64,000 bases of DNA from an uncultured Lachnospiraceae bacterium (GTDB lineage Bacteria; Bacillota; Clostridia; Lachnospirales; Lachnospiraceae), in contig CANDAG010000002.1 of NCBI GenBank assembly GCA_947382625.1, positions 1-64,000 on the forward strand, in the 5' to 3' direction. Both the position numbers and the translations under genes were made by a program. The notes under the pieces are model-generated. The model ran no database searches. It was given only the letters and a program-made list of their open reading frames with translations, and had not been told where the DNA came from. Below are positions 44,216-53,721 of this stretch, in pieces; position 1 is the first letter of the stretch; each line of letters opens with the position of its first letter.

Positions 44216-45631
44216 ATGAATATCAAAGAAGCAAAAGAAGAAATCAAAAGATCCATAGAGATTTATCTGGACAAAAATGAATTTGGGGAATACATGATAC
44301 CGGTATCCAGACAGCGTCCTGTATTCATGGTAGGGGCACCCGGCATTGGGAAGACGGTGATCGTACGGCAGATTGCTTCGGAGCTGGATATTGCGCTGGT
44401 ATCCTGTTCCATGACACATCATACCAGACAGAGCGCACTGGGGCTGCCGGTGATAGAGGAAAGAGACTATAGCGGAAAGCAGGCGCTGGTATCGGAATAT
44501 ACCATGGGCGAGATCATAACGGCTGTTTATCGGGTGATGGAGGAGTCCGGCAAAAAGGAAGGGATTCTCTTTCTGGATGAGATCAACTGTGTCTCCGAAG
44601 CGCTGGCACCGGCCGTGCTGTTATTTTTACAGTACAAGAGATTTGGAAACCAGTCTCTGCCGGAGGGATGGGTAGTGGTAACGGCAGGAAATCCGTCCCG
44701 TTATAACAGATCGGCGAAGGAATTTGATGTGGCAACTCTGGATCGTTTAAAGCGGATCGATGTGACAGAGGATTTTTCCGTCTGGAAAGAATATGCATAC
44801 AGACAGGGGATCCATGCAGCGGTTATCACGTTCCTTGAGATTAACCGGCAGTGGTTTTACTCCGTCCGCTCATCGGTGGACGGGATGCAGTATGTGACGG
44901 CAAGAGGCTGGGAGGATCTCTCGGACGCCATGAGGCTTTATGAAAAGAAAGGGTTTCCCATAGACAGACGGCTGATCGGGCAGTATATAACGGACACGGA
45001 AATAGCCGGAAGGTTTGAAATCTATTATGAATTATACCGAAAGTATCGTTCGGAGTATCAGATTGAGGCTATTCTGTCCGGAAAATACAGTGAAGAAATC
45101 GCCGGGAGATTGCAGAAAGTAAGAATGGATGAGAGGTTCGCTCTTTGGGGAATGTTGCTTGAGAGGTTAAACGGGGAATTTCGAGGGGCTCTCAGACGGG
45201 AACACAGCCTGCAGATGGCGGCCGGGGCATTGGACAGCATTAAGAACCTTTTCAAAGATAGTAAAGTATCGCCATTGATCCTGTTGGAGGAACAGACCCG
45301 CGAATTGAAACAGCAATTACGGAAAAGGCTGGCAGCAAACAATATTATGGCCGGAGAAAAGAAAGAATATCTCATGGCAATACGCCTGCTGGAAGAATAT
45401 CAGAAAATGCCGGCGGCTGAAGATTCCAAAAAGGATTTTGACAAGATCAAAAGGCTGTTTGAACGGGAAGTAAAAAAGCATGAAAAACAGACCAAAGAAA
45501 TGCAGGCAATGCGGGAAGCGGCATTTACTTTTCTGACGGAGGTATGGGGAAGTGATCAGGAGATGATTTCCTTTTTGACGGAGCTTACAGAAGGCACAGA
45601 AGCGCTGATACGAAAATCCTGTTTCATGTGA
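44216..45631 (+). CDS. MoxR-type AAA+ ATPase
   Basis: A 471-aa AAA+ protein with Walker A GAPGIGKT (about 41-48), Walker B GILFLDEIN (about 117-125), and sensor motif AGNPSRYN with ATLDRLKR arginine finger near 160-180. The C-terminal part (about 300-440) is helical and probably coiled. MoxR ATPases usually act as chaperones with a VWA-domain partner. None is encoded beside it, so the partner is elsewhere or not needed. GGGAAAGGAAG precedes the start. Confidence 0.82.
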   Translation: MNIKEAKEEIKRSIEIYLDKNEFGEYMIPVSRQRPVFMVGAPGIGKTVIVRQIASELDIALVSCSMTHHTRQSALGLPVIEERDYSGKQALVSEYTMGEIITAVYRVMEESGKKEGILFLDEINCVSEALAPAVLLFLQYKRFGNQSLPEGWVVVTAGNPSRYNRSAKEFDVATLDRLKRIDVTEDFSVWKEYAYRQGIHAAVITFLEINRQWFYSVRSSVDGMQYVTARGWEDLSDAMRLYEKKGFPIDRRLIGQYITDTEIAGRFEIYYELYRKYRSEYQIEAILSGKYSEEIAGRLQKVRMDERFALWGMLLERLNGEFRGALRREHSLQMAAGALDSIKNLFKDSKVSPLILLEEQTRELKQQLRKRLAANNIMAGEKKEYLMAIRLLEEYQKMPAAEDSKKDFDKIKRLFEREVKKHEKQTKEMQAMREAAFTFLTEVWGSDQEMISFLTELTEGTEALIRKSCFM

Positions 45632-45697
45632 CGGTTTTACGTGGTATACTGTTTGCAATAAACCTTGCTCAATAAGTCGACTTGCGGAGGTGACGGC

Positions 45698-47413
45698 ATG
45701 ACGAAAAAAAAGGAATTTCCCATTGGCATAGAGAATTTTCGAGAAATGCGTACCATGGGGTTTTACTATGTGGATAAAACAGGCTTTATCAAAACGCTTT
45801 TGGAGAACTGGGGAAAGGTAAAGCTCTTTACACGTCCAAGGCGATTTGGAAAAACCCTGAATATGAGCATGCTGAAATGTTTCTTTGAATTCGGGTGTGA
45901 CAGTACGATTTTTGAAGGATTGGATATTTCTAAGGAAAAAGAACTCTGCAGTAAACATATGGGCAAGTATCCGGTTATTTTTATCAGCCTGAAGGAAGTG
46001 ACAGGAGATAACTTTGCAGATGCAAAAAGCATGCTTCGCAGAATTATCGGGAAGGAAGCTCAGAGGTTTCCGTTTTTGGCACAAAGCGACAGTCTGACAG
46101 AGGTTGAACGACGGCAATATAAGGCGCTTGTTAATGTAAATGAGGAGGGCGCCTTTACCATGGCGGATGAGCTTTTAAAGGATAGCCTGCAGACCTTATC
46201 ACAGCTTTTGCAGAAGCATTACGGGCAAAATACGATCGTATTGATTGATGAATATGATGTACCGCTTGATAAAGCATATCAGGCGGGGTATTATGATGCC
46301 ATGGCGGATCTGATCAGAATCCTGTTTGGCAGTGTACTTAAAACAAACGACAGCCTGCACTTTGCAGTGCTTACAGGGTGTCTGAGAGTGTCCAAAGAGA
46401 GTATTTTTACAGGACTGAATAATTTTAATGTATATACGGTAAAGGATGTACGTTATCGGGAGTTCTTTGGTTTTACTGACAGGGAAGTTGTGGAAATTCT
46501 TGATCATTATGGATTTACAGAGCGGTACAATTCTATAAAGGAATGGTATGATGGTTATCGGTTTGGAAATCAGGAGATCTACTGTCCATGGGATGTCATT
46601 AACTATTGCGGAGCTTTGTGTGACGGAAGTGTCACAGAGCCGCAGAATTATTGGGTAAATACAAGCAGTAATGATATTATCAGAAGATTTATAAGCAGGG
46701 CAAGTGCAGCAGATCGAAAAGAAATTGAAGAGTTGATCGCAGGGGGCAGTATTAAAAAGAAATTACGGCAGGAACTGACTTATCGGGATTTGGACGCTGA
46801 CTTTGATAATTTATGGAGCATACTTTTTACAACAGGTTATCTGACACAGCGGGGCAGAGCGGATGGTGAGCTGACAGAGCTTGTGATCCCAAATAAAGAA
46901 ATACGTTGGATTTATGTGGAACAGATCCGGGAATGGTTTAAAGATGAGATTAAGAGCAATACAGGACAGCTTGCAAGCTTTTGCAAGGCATTTCAGGAAA
47001 ACGATGTACCTGCTATTGAGGAGGGGTTTAATGCTTATTTGAGAAAAACCATAAGTATCCGTGATACCAATTCCCGAAAGAATATGAAGGAAAATTTCTA
47101 TCATGGGATTCTGCTGGGGCTTTTTGGGAATATGGAGGAGTGGGTCGTTATGTCTAATGCCGAGGCAGGGGAAGGATATAGTGATATCACCGTAGAAATT
47201 GAAAATAAAGAGATTGGAATCGTCATAGAATTAAAATACGCTGAAGATGCCGCGCTTGATGAAGGCTGCAGAGAGGCGATGCAGCAGATTAAGGATAAGA
47301 ATTATGAGGAAGTACTTGTTAAGGACGGTATGAAAACGATTTACAGATATGGTATTGCGTGCTATAAAAAGCGCTGTAAGGTTGTGTCGGATGAGATGGC
47401 TTTGGAAAAATGA
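45698..47413 (+). CDS. AAA-ATPase-like / PD-(D/E)XK nuclease-like protein
   Basis: A 571-aa protein of the widespread gut-bacterial family with an N-terminal AAA-ATPase-like domain (FYYVDKTGFIKTLL, then RPRRFGKT with G51-K52-T53, and IVLIDEYDVPLDKA) and a C-terminal PD-(D/E)XK-like domain (SDITVEIENKEIGIVIELKY, near 490-515). Its biological role is not established. The ATG at 45698 follows GGAGG. Its stop overlaps the helicase gene start (ATGA). A decayed relative is at 56619. Confidence 0.85.
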   Translation: MTKKKEFPIGIENFREMRTMGFYYVDKTGFIKTLLENWGKVKLFTRPRRFGKTLNMSMLKCFFEFGCDSTIFEGLDISKEKELCSKHMGKYPVIFISLKEVTGDNFADAKSMLRRIIGKEAQRFPFLAQSDSLTEVERRQYKALVNVNEEGAFTMADELLKDSLQTLSQLLQKHYGQNTIVLIDEYDVPLDKAYQAGYYDAMADLIRILFGSVLKTNDSLHFAVLTGCLRVSKESIFTGLNNFNVYTVKDVRYREFFGFTDREVVEILDHYGFTERYNSIKEWYDGYRFGNQEIYCPWDVINYCGALCDGSVTEPQNYWVNTSSNDIIRRFISRASAADRKEIEELIAGGSIKKKLRQELTYRDLDADFDNLWSILFTTGYLTQRGRADGELTELVIPNKEIRWIYVEQIREWFKDEIKSNTGQLASFCKAFQENDVPAIEEGFNAYLRKTISIRDTNSRKNMKENFYHGILLGLFGNMEEWVVMSNAEAGEGYSDITVEIENKEIGIVIELKYAEDAALDEGCREAMQQIKDKNYEEVLVKDGMKTIYRYGIACYKKRCKVVSDEMALEK

Positions 47414-49605
47414 GCATAACATGTGAACAATTTAAAGACAAATTTCATATTCACCTTAATCAGCAGCAATGGAAGGCTGTCTGTGCCGTAGAGGGGCCGG
47501 TTCTTCTTCTTGCGGTTCCCGGAAGCGGCAAGACCACTGTTCTGGTAACAAGGCTGGGATATATGACTCACTGTGCCGGAATCGCATCCGAAAAGATTTT
47601 GACAGTGACTTATACAGTGGCGGCAGCCAGGGATATGGCGGAGCGGTTTGGCGCTGTTTTTGGCGATGAATTGAAAGGGCGTCTGGAATTTCGGACGATC
47701 AACGGAATCTGTGCCAGGGTGATCCGGTATTATGGAAATCGAATAGGAAAAACTCCCTTTTCTCTTGTGACGGAAAATGAAGGTACTTCAAAAATCCTCG
47801 CAGATATTTATCGTATGACACAGGGGAGCTATGCCACAGAAGGCGACCTGAAAGGTGTCCGCACGATGATCACCTATATCAAGAATATGATGCTCACCGG
47901 TGATGAGATCAAACAGCTGGACGAAGAGGCAGGGGTTAAAATATCAGAGATTTACAAAATATATAGCAGTGAGCTGCAAAGCAGGGGATGGATGGACTAT
48001 GATGATCAGATGGTGTATGCCCGTAACATTCTAAGAAAAAGTCCTGAAACACTGCAGTATTTTCAGAATAAATATGAGTATATTTGTGTGGATGAGGCGC
48101 AGGATACCTCCAGGATCCAGCATGAAATTATCCGTCTACTGGCAGGAGAGCGTGATAATCTGTTTATGGTGGGAGATGAGGATCAAAGCATTTACGGTTT
48201 TCGTGCGGCCTATCCGGAGGCTCTTTTATCTTTCGAGAAAAACCATCCGGGTGCCAGGGTATTGCTTATGGAGGTAAATTTCCGGTCCGATGGGGAAATT
48301 GTGAGGGCGGCGGACAGGTTTATCCAAAAAAATAGTTTACGTCATGAAAAGCATATGACGTCCGCCAGGGAAGCCGAAACCGAGATACAGACAATCGTAT
48401 TGAAAAACCGGAGTGACCAGTATCAGTACCTCGCTAGGATAGCAGAAGAGTGCGGAGAGCAGACCGCAGTGCTTTACAGGAATAATGAGAGCGTGTTGCC
48501 TTTGGTAGATCTGCTGGAGCGAAAGGGGATTTCCTATCGGCTCCACAATGGGGAGCTGACCTTTTTTACGCACCGGATCGTTCAGGATATCCGGAATATT
48601 ATCTGCTTTGCCTTAAATCCAAAGGATACGGAGTTATTTCTCCAGATTTATTATAAGATCTCTACTTATATCAGCAAGCAGGATGCCCTCCGCATTTGTG
48701 AGATCAGCAGGAATGAAGACAGAGAAGTTTTGGAGGCAGCCATAGACTATGGGCAGCTTCCGGCGCGGACAGTGCAGAGCTGTAAAATGATAAGAGCACA
48801 GTTAAGGAGCATGCTGCAGCAGCAGGCGGACAGGGCGGTCGGCCAGATTGTAGATAACATGGGATATGGCAGTTATTTGGAGCGGGTGGGGACAGGCGAT
48901 GGAAAGATTTTTATACTAAAAGCCATTGCTCAAAATGAAAATTCGCCTTTGCGGTTGGTAGAGCGGCTGGATGAACTGCAATTGATCATGAATGAAAAAG
49001 AACAGGGGACCGGGGAGCGGCGTGACAGAGGAAATGCATCGCCGGTGATCCTTTCCACAATCCATTCCAGTAAGGGATTAGAGTACGATGCAGTCTATCT
49101 GTTGGATGTGGTTGACGGCGTGTTCCCCGAAAATGTCCCGAAGAATCTTAAGGCAATGGATCAAAAGGAGCGGGAAGCATATGAAGAGGAACGCCGTCTT
49201 TTTTATGTGGGAATTACCCGTGCCAGAAACAGGCTGTCCGTTTTTAAACTGAGTCAGAAATCTTCTTTTTGCAGAGAACTGACCTGCAAAGAAAAAACAG
49301 GATCCAGGCCTGTAACTGATCATAGGCAGCAAGCATCAAATCCGCAAAGAAATGCAGCCGCACTGGCCCAGATATATGCGATCAAAAAAAGACCCCTTTC
49401 CCGGGACGGATTCAGAGAATTTCTGGATGCTATAGGTGAGGGGCTGGTCGTACGGCATAAGAAACTGGGAGAAGGCGTTATCGTCAGGATACAGGGGGAC
49501 AAGGTAGTGATCCAGTTTGGAGAAGAACAGAGACTGTTTGAGCTTAAGGTGTTGTATGAGTATGGGTTGCTGGAGCTGCAGGCAAATGACAGAGACGAAG
49601 AATAG
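47410..49605 (+). CDS. UvrD/PcrA-like superfamily 1 DNA helicase
   Basis: A 731-aa 3'-5' helicase. It has motif I AVPGSGKTT (about 36-44), motif II CVDEAQDTSR, motif III VGDEDQSIYGFRA, motif V STIHSSKGLEYDAVYLLD and motif VI LFYVGITRARNRL. The C-terminal about 60 residues form a PcrA-like tail (GEGVIVRIQGDKVVIQF). Overlap with the AAA/PD-(D/E)XK gene is 4 bp. It is probably a repair or accessory helicase rather than the main PcrA, being shorter and more divergent. Confidence 0.9.
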   Translation: MSITCEQFKDKFHIHLNQQQWKAVCAVEGPVLLLAVPGSGKTTVLVTRLGYMTHCAGIASEKILTVTYTVAAARDMAERFGAVFGDELKGRLEFRTINGICARVIRYYGNRIGKTPFSLVTENEGTSKILADIYRMTQGSYATEGDLKGVRTMITYIKNMMLTGDEIKQLDEEAGVKISEIYKIYSSELQSRGWMDYDDQMVYARNILRKSPETLQYFQNKYEYICVDEAQDTSRIQHEIIRLLAGERDNLFMVGDEDQSIYGFRAAYPEALLSFEKNHPGARVLLMEVNFRSDGEIVRAADRFIQKNSLRHEKHMTSAREAETEIQTIVLKNRSDQYQYLARIAEECGEQTAVLYRNNESVLPLVDLLERKGISYRLHNGELTFFTHRIVQDIRNIICFALNPKDTELFLQIYYKISTYISKQDALRICEISRNEDREVLEAAIDYGQLPARTVQSCKMIRAQLRSMLQQQADRAVGQIVDNMGYGSYLERVGTGDGKIFILKAIAQNENSPLRLVERLDELQLIMNEKEQGTGERRDRGNASPVILSTIHSSKGLEYDAVYLLDVVDGVFPENVPKNLKAMDQKEREAYEEERRLFYVGITRARNRLSVFKLSQKSSFCRELTCKEKTGSRPVTDHRQQASNPQRNAAALAQIYAIKKRPLSRDGFREFLDAIGEGLVVRHKKLGEGVIVRIQGDKVVIQFGEEQRLFELKVLYEYGLLELQANDRDEE

Positions 49606-49616
49606 GATGAGAAGCC

Positions 49617-50324
49617 ATGAAATACAAAATAGCCATTTGTGATGACGCAGAGACAGACAGAGATCACTTATCTGCTTTGGCCCGGCAGTGGGCAGAGAGG
49701 GCGGGGCATCAGTTGCAGCTTTCAGCATTCCCCTCTGCGGAAAGCTTTTTGTTTCAGTACGCAGAGGAAAAGGATTTTCAGATATTACTGCTGGATATTG
49801 AAATGGAGGCTATGGACGGCGTTGCCATGGCCAGAAAGCTGCGCCGTGAAAATGACACGATACAGATCGTATTTGTGACAGGATACTCCGACTATATTTC
49901 CGAAGGCTATGAGGTGGAAGCGCTTCATTATCTGCTGAAGCCTGTGAAGGAAGAAAAGCTGTTTGCTGTCCTTGACAGAGCGGCAGAAAAGCTGCATAGA
50001 AATGAAAAAGTCCTGAATCTGGAAAACGGAGGAGAGCTGATCCGCGTTCCTGTATATGAGATCCGCTATATCGATGTGCAGGGCAATTATGTCACGATCC
50101 ACGGAAAGGAAGACTATGTTGTCAGAAAGACGTTGGGAGAACTGGCAGAGCTGCTGGCAGCAGATGAGAGATTCTGCCGGGTGGGGCGTTCGGCCATGGT
50201 GAATCTGTCCTGTATCTGTAAGGTGACGAAAAAGGATATTTATTTGAATGACGGATCGGTAATACCTCTGCCCAGAGGGGCTTATGAGAAGGTCAATCAG
50301 GCAATTATACGGATGAAGGAATAG
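49617..50324 (+). CDS. LytTR-family response regulator
   Basis: A 235-aa AgrA/LytR-type regulator with a receiver domain (about 3-120, phospho-acceptor D60 in LLLDIEM, acidic pair D9-D10) and a LytTR DNA-binding domain (about 135-232). Its cognate kinase is probably the GHKL protein at 51058, now separated by hicAB. The targets may be the downstream ABC exporter genes. Confidence 0.93.
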   Translation: MKYKIAICDDAETDRDHLSALARQWAERAGHQLQLSAFPSAESFLFQYAEEKDFQILLLDIEMEAMDGVAMARKLRRENDTIQIVFVTGYSDYISEGYEVEALHYLLKPVKEEKLFAVLDRAAEKLHRNEKVLNLENGGELIRVPVYEIRYIDVQGNYVTIHGKEDYVVRKTLGELAELLAADERFCRVGRSAMVNLSCICKVTKKDIYLNDGSVIPLPRGAYEKVNQAIIRMKE

Positions 50325-50370
50325 AAATTTTCTGATGCTTTTTGGGTTGTATCTGTTTGCGGGAGATCGC

Positions 50371-50398
50371 TTGAAAAAATAAGGGATTTTGATATAAT
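50371..50398 (+). promoter_or_regulatory. hicAB promoter
   Basis: TTGAAA (50371-50376), 16 bp, TATAAT (50393-50398), just before the hicA Shine-Dalgarno AAAGGAG (50409-50415). Confidence 0.65.
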
Positions 50399-50445
50399 AA
50401 TTCCATGCAAAGGAGTGAATTAGAATAGCGAATAATACATATGAT

Positions 50446-50664
50446 ATGGTAATGAGCGGAAAAAGTGATAATAATATCCGCTTTAATGATTTTCATAATC
50501 TTATTATTGATTTAGGATTTACTTTTAAGGGGCAAAAAGGTTCCCACATGTCATTTTATCATGATGAAATCAACGAACGTATGACAATACAAAGAGACGG
50601 GGCAAAAGCAAAAGATTATCAGGTAAAGCAATTAAGGCATATCATTGAAAGACATGGTTTATGA
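50446..50664 (+). CDS. hicA: HicA-family toxin (start uncertain)
   Basis: A 72-aa (from the first ATG) HicA mRNA interferase-like dsRBD fold protein, with the catalytic-His motif GQKGSHMSFY and the family tail KAKDYQVKQLRHIIERHGL. The Shine-Dalgarno AGGAG (50411-50415) is 31 bp before this ATG but 9 bp before an in-frame ATA (50425). That would add IANNTYD before MVMSGKSDNNIRF, so the original start may have mutated from ATG to ATA. Translation may be reduced. Confidence 0.8.
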   Translation: MVMSGKSDNNIRFNDFHNLIIDLGFTFKGQKGSHMSFYHDEINERMTIQRDGAKAKDYQVKQLRHIIERHGL

Positions 50665-50675
50665 GGAGGATTCGA

Positions 50676-50879
50676 ATGGCTGAATATTCTATTTTTATAA
50701 AATATGATCCTATAGATAAAATTTATGTGGCAAGTGTTCCTGAATTACCTGGATGCATGGCACATGGTAATACGAAGGAACAAGCATTAGCGGAAATTGA
50801 AATTGCGAAAGAATTGTGGATTGAAACGGCATTTGAAGATGGACAGCCGATTCCTGAACCTGATTTATTAGTAGTGTAA
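50676..50879 (+). CDS. hicB: HicB-family antitoxin
   Basis: A 67-aa HicB-like protein with the core EYSIFIKYDPIDKIYVASVPELPGCMAHG and TKEQALAEIEIAKELWIE. It lacks a C-terminal DNA-binding domain, so it is the short form. The ATG at 50676 follows GAGGAGGA, which overlaps the hicA stop. It neutralises HicA. Confidence 0.85.
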   Translation: MAEYSIFIKYDPIDKIYVASVPELPGCMAHGNTKEQALAEIEIAKELWIETAFEDGQPIPEPDLLVV

Positions 50880-50941
50880 ATGCGTCTTAGTAATCTATGG
50901 TTATGCCATGGATTAAGAAGGGCAGGCCTGGTCAGGATGAG

Positions 50942-51013
50942 AGGAAAAACACAGGGAATACCCGGACTGTATCAGCGATACGGAGGTCGAATGCCCTGTG
51001 GTTTTCTTTTTTT
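50942..51013 (+). terminator. Terminator after hicAB
   Basis: AGGAAAAACACAGGG (50942-50956) pairs with CCCTGTGGTTTTCTT (50994-51008), followed by T. The loop is about 37 nt. Confidence 0.55.
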
Positions 51014-51057
51014 GGCACAATACCACAACGAAATCTGCGGTATACGGGGGTATAAGC

Positions 51058-51786
51058 ATGGGAATTTTATCCAAAAGAATAGACCGGCAGATTGCTGCCT
51101 ACCAGAAAGAGCTGATCGAGACTCACTACAGGGAAGTGGAAAATATGTACCGGCAGATCCGGGGATGGCGGCATGATTACCGCAATCATATCCAGATGAT
51201 GAAGGCTCTGGCGGTAAACGATGATATGGATGGCATCAAAGCCTACCTGGACGAGCTGGATACGGATTTAAATACGGTGGATACTGCAATAAAGACGGGA
51301 AATCCTATGGCTGACGCTATATTGAACAGTAAGATCTCCCTGGCAAAGTCGAGAAACATTACCGTCCGTGTGGATGCCAGTATACCGGTAAGGCTTACCA
51401 TGTCGGAGCTGGATCTGTGCTGTATCATTGGTAATCTTTTTGACAACGCCATAGAGGCAAGTCTGGCGCTGCCGGAGGAGGAACGGCTGATACGGGTGTA
51501 TATGGATATGAAAGGTTCCCAGCTTTATATTTCTTTTACCAACTTTACCGCAGTCAGGAAACAGCCAAAGGTGGGGAAACGGTTTCGGACCACCAAGGGA
51601 GAAGGGCATGGATTTGGGCTGGTAAGGATCGATAATATTGTGGAACGCTTAAACGGATATCTGAAACGTGCCAGCGAGGACGGGGCGTTTACCACGGAAA
51701 TACTGATCCCGCAGATGGCGGGCGGCACACAGCTTTCAGATGCAGTGGAAGGAAGGCTGCGGGCGGAAAGGGAACATAACAGATAA
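51058..51786 (+). CDS. GHKL-type sensor histidine kinase (AgrC-like, soluble)
   Basis: A 242-aa kinase. DHp-like segment with phospho-acceptor H39 in WRHDYRNH (about 37-44), N-box NLFDNAIEA (near 125-133) and G-box GHGFGLVRI (near 188-196). It has no membrane segments, so it is a cytoplasmic or truncated form of the AgrC family. The ATG at 51058 follows GGGGG. Upstream in-frame ATGs at 50998 fall in terminator sequence. It probably signals to the LytTR regulator at 49617. Confidence 0.85.
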   Translation: MGILSKRIDRQIAAYQKELIETHYREVENMYRQIRGWRHDYRNHIQMMKALAVNDDMDGIKAYLDELDTDLNTVDTAIKTGNPMADAILNSKISLAKSRNITVRVDASIPVRLTMSELDLCCIIGNLFDNAIEASLALPEEERLIRVYMDMKGSQLYISFTNFTAVRKQPKVGKRFRTTKGEGHGFGLVRIDNIVERLNGYLKRASEDGAFTTEILIPQMAGGTQLSDAVEGRLRAEREHNR

Positions 51787-51816
51787 TATTGCTACAATTC
51801 ATCCCTTGAATTGAAC

Positions 51817-51848
51817 AATTCACCCCTGAATTTTCTCAGGGGTGAATT
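51817..51848 (+). terminator. Hairpin between kinase and ABC genes
   Basis: A 13-bp perfect stem AATTCACCCCTGA/TCAGGGGTGAATT with a 6-nt loop. It is preceded by a similar half, AATTCATCCCTTGAATT (51797-51813). The T-tract is weak (TGTCTGTT), so it may be a regulatory site rather than a strong terminator. Confidence 0.5.
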
Positions 51849-51891
51849 TGTCTGTTAAGATGAAGAAAGATCATATTTGGAGGTGAAAAGA

Positions 51892-53721
51892 GTGAACGGA
51901 AAGGAAAAACCCAAATACAACGTCTGGCAGAATGTGGGCTTCATGATCCGGATGGCCTGGCGGCATGTCAGAAGTGTTATATGGATGATATTTGTATCTG
52001 TGGGGCTTACTTTGGGGATCAACATAGCGCAGCTTTTTATAGCCCCGGTGGTTCTTGGAAAAGTGGAGCAGAAGGCGCCCCTTTCGGAGCTTCTCGGCAC
52101 GATCCTGTTTTTTACGCTGGTGTTGATCATACTGAATGGTATTTTGGGCTATGTGAACGAGAATACTCTGTACGGAAGGATTGAGGTGCGAACCGCCATC
52201 GTCATGGATATCAATGACAAGGCGTGTACCACATCCTATCCTAACAGTGGCGATCCGGGAATACTAAAGCTTCAGGAGAAAGCAATGATGGCATGTGGCA
52301 GCAATGATATGGCGACAGAACACATCTGGACGACATTATCGCTTTTGCTGGTGAATATTGCGGGATTCGGCGCCTATCTGCTTCTGCTGGCAAGGACGGA
52401 GCTGCTGCTGATACTGGCGGTGACGCTCACGGCGTCAGCGGGATTTTTTATCAGCAACCGCATCAACGGATGGGGCTACCGGCACAGAGAGGAGGAGGCA
52501 GAATACTGGCGGAAAATGCGGTATATCCAGCAAAAAACAGAGTCTATAACCCTGGCAAAGGATATTCGGATCTTTGGCCTTGCCCCCTGGCTGGATTCTG
52601 TGTATGAGAGTATACAAAAGCTGTATGTGGCATTTGTCTCAAAGAGAGAGAAGATTTATATCTGGTCCTGTGTGGCGGATGTGGTGCTTGGCCTTTTGAG
52701 AAATGGGATTGCGTATGGATATCTGATCCGCCTTGTGCTGGCAGGGGAGATCTCGGCCTCAGGCTTTTTGCTTTATTTTTCTGCATTTACAGGGTTTTCC
52801 GCCTGGATCACAGGGATTCTGGGGGAATGTACAACGATGTATAAGGAGAGCCTTGATATTTCCGCCGTTCAGGAGTATCTGAACCTGCCGGAGCCCTTCC
52901 GGTTTGAGGGAGGGATTGGGATTCCCCAGGCGGAGCGCTATGAACTGAAAATGGAAAATGTAACCTTCCGTTACCCGGGAACGGAGAAGGAAATTATCAG
53001 CAAACTGAATCTCACCCTTTCGCCAGGGGAAAAGCTGGCGATCGTGGGTTTGAACGGCGCAGGCAAAACCACTCTGGTTAAGCTGCTGTGCGGGCTTTAT
53101 GATCCCGATGAAGGGCGCATTCTGCTAAACGGCATTGACATCAGGGAGTTTGACCGAAGGGAATATTACAGGCTGTTTTCCGCAGTGTTTCAGGAATATT
53201 CCCTGTTAGATGTTACCGTGGCCCATACGGTGGCTCAGTCTGTATCGGAGATTGACAGGGAACGAGTTAAGGCTTGCCTTGAAGAAGCAGGACTTGCAGA
53301 GTGGCTTGCGGAGTTGCCGAAGGGTATGGAAACCCCTGTTGGAAAACTGGTATATGAGGATGGTGTGTTGCTTTCCGGCGGCCAGAACCAGCGGCTGCTG
53401 CTGGCAAGGGCGCTGTATAAGGACGGACCGTTTTTGTTTTTGGATGAGCCTACAGCGGCTCTTGACCCCATAGCGGAGCAGGATATTTATAGGAAATATA
53501 ATGAGATGACCAAAGGAAAGTCTGCAGTGTTTATCTCTCACAGGCTGGCGTCCACCCGCTTTTGCGATCGGATCATCTTTTTGAAGGACGGCAGGATTGC
53601 GGAGGTGGGAACCCATGAAGAGCTGCTTGGGCGGCAGGGGGACTATGCCGGACTGTTTGAGGTTCAGGCCCGCTATTATCAGGAAGGGAGGGAGTTTGAT
53701 GGCGAAGCGGTCAATTCATAG
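51892..53721 (+). CDS. ABC exporter subunit A (membrane-NBD half transporter)
   Basis: A 609-aa protein with an N-terminal six-helix membrane domain (about 20-320) and an NBD with Walker A GLNGAGKTT, signature LSGGQNQRL, Walker B LFLDEPTAALD and H-loop SHRLAS. The start is GTG 51892, placed by GGAGGTGA. It overlaps subunit B by 23 bp, so they probably form a heterodimer. Peptide, bacteriocin or drug export is likely given the LytTR/GHKL genes upstream. Confidence 0.9.
   Translation: MNGKEKPKYNVWQNVGFMIRMAWRHVRSVIWMIFVSVGLTLGINIAQLFIAPVVLGKVEQKAPLSELLGTILFFTLVLIILNGILGYVNENTLYGRIEVRTAIVMDINDKACTTSYPNSGDPGILKLQEKAMMACGSNDMATEHIWTTLSLLLVNIAGFGAYLLLLARTELLLILAVTLTASAGFFISNRINGWGYRHREEEAEYWRKMRYIQQKTESITLAKDIRIFGLAPWLDSVYESIQKLYVAFVSKREKIYIWSCVADVVLGLLRNGIAYGYLIRLVLAGEISASGFLLYFSAFTGFSAWITGILGECTTMYKESLDISAVQEYLNLPEPFRFEGGIGIPQAERYELKMENVTFRYPGTEKEIISKLNLTLSPGEKLAIVGLNGAGKTTLVKLLCGLYDPDEGRILLNGIDIREFDRREYYRLFSAVFQEYSLLDVTVAHTVAQSVSEIDRERVKACLEEAGLAEWLAELPKGMETPVGKLVYEDGVLLSGGQNQRLLLARALYKDGPFLFLDEPTAALDPIAEQDIYRKYNEMTKGKSAVFISHRLASTRFCDRIIFLKDGRIAEVGTHEELLGRQGDYAGLFEVQARYYQEGREFDGEAVNS

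Noticed and set aside
45317-46117. 266-codon minus-strand open frame
   Set aside because: It overlaps the MoxR and AAA/PD-(D/E)XK genes, both supported by motifs. The translation has no coherent domain.
44216-49605. MoxR ATPase, AAA/PD-(D/E)XK protein and UvrD helicase as one defence system
   Set aside because: The nuclease-like and helicase genes overlap, but I know of no defence system with this composition. MoxR has a 66-bp spacer and its own promoter. Composition is like the host. Too weak to claim.
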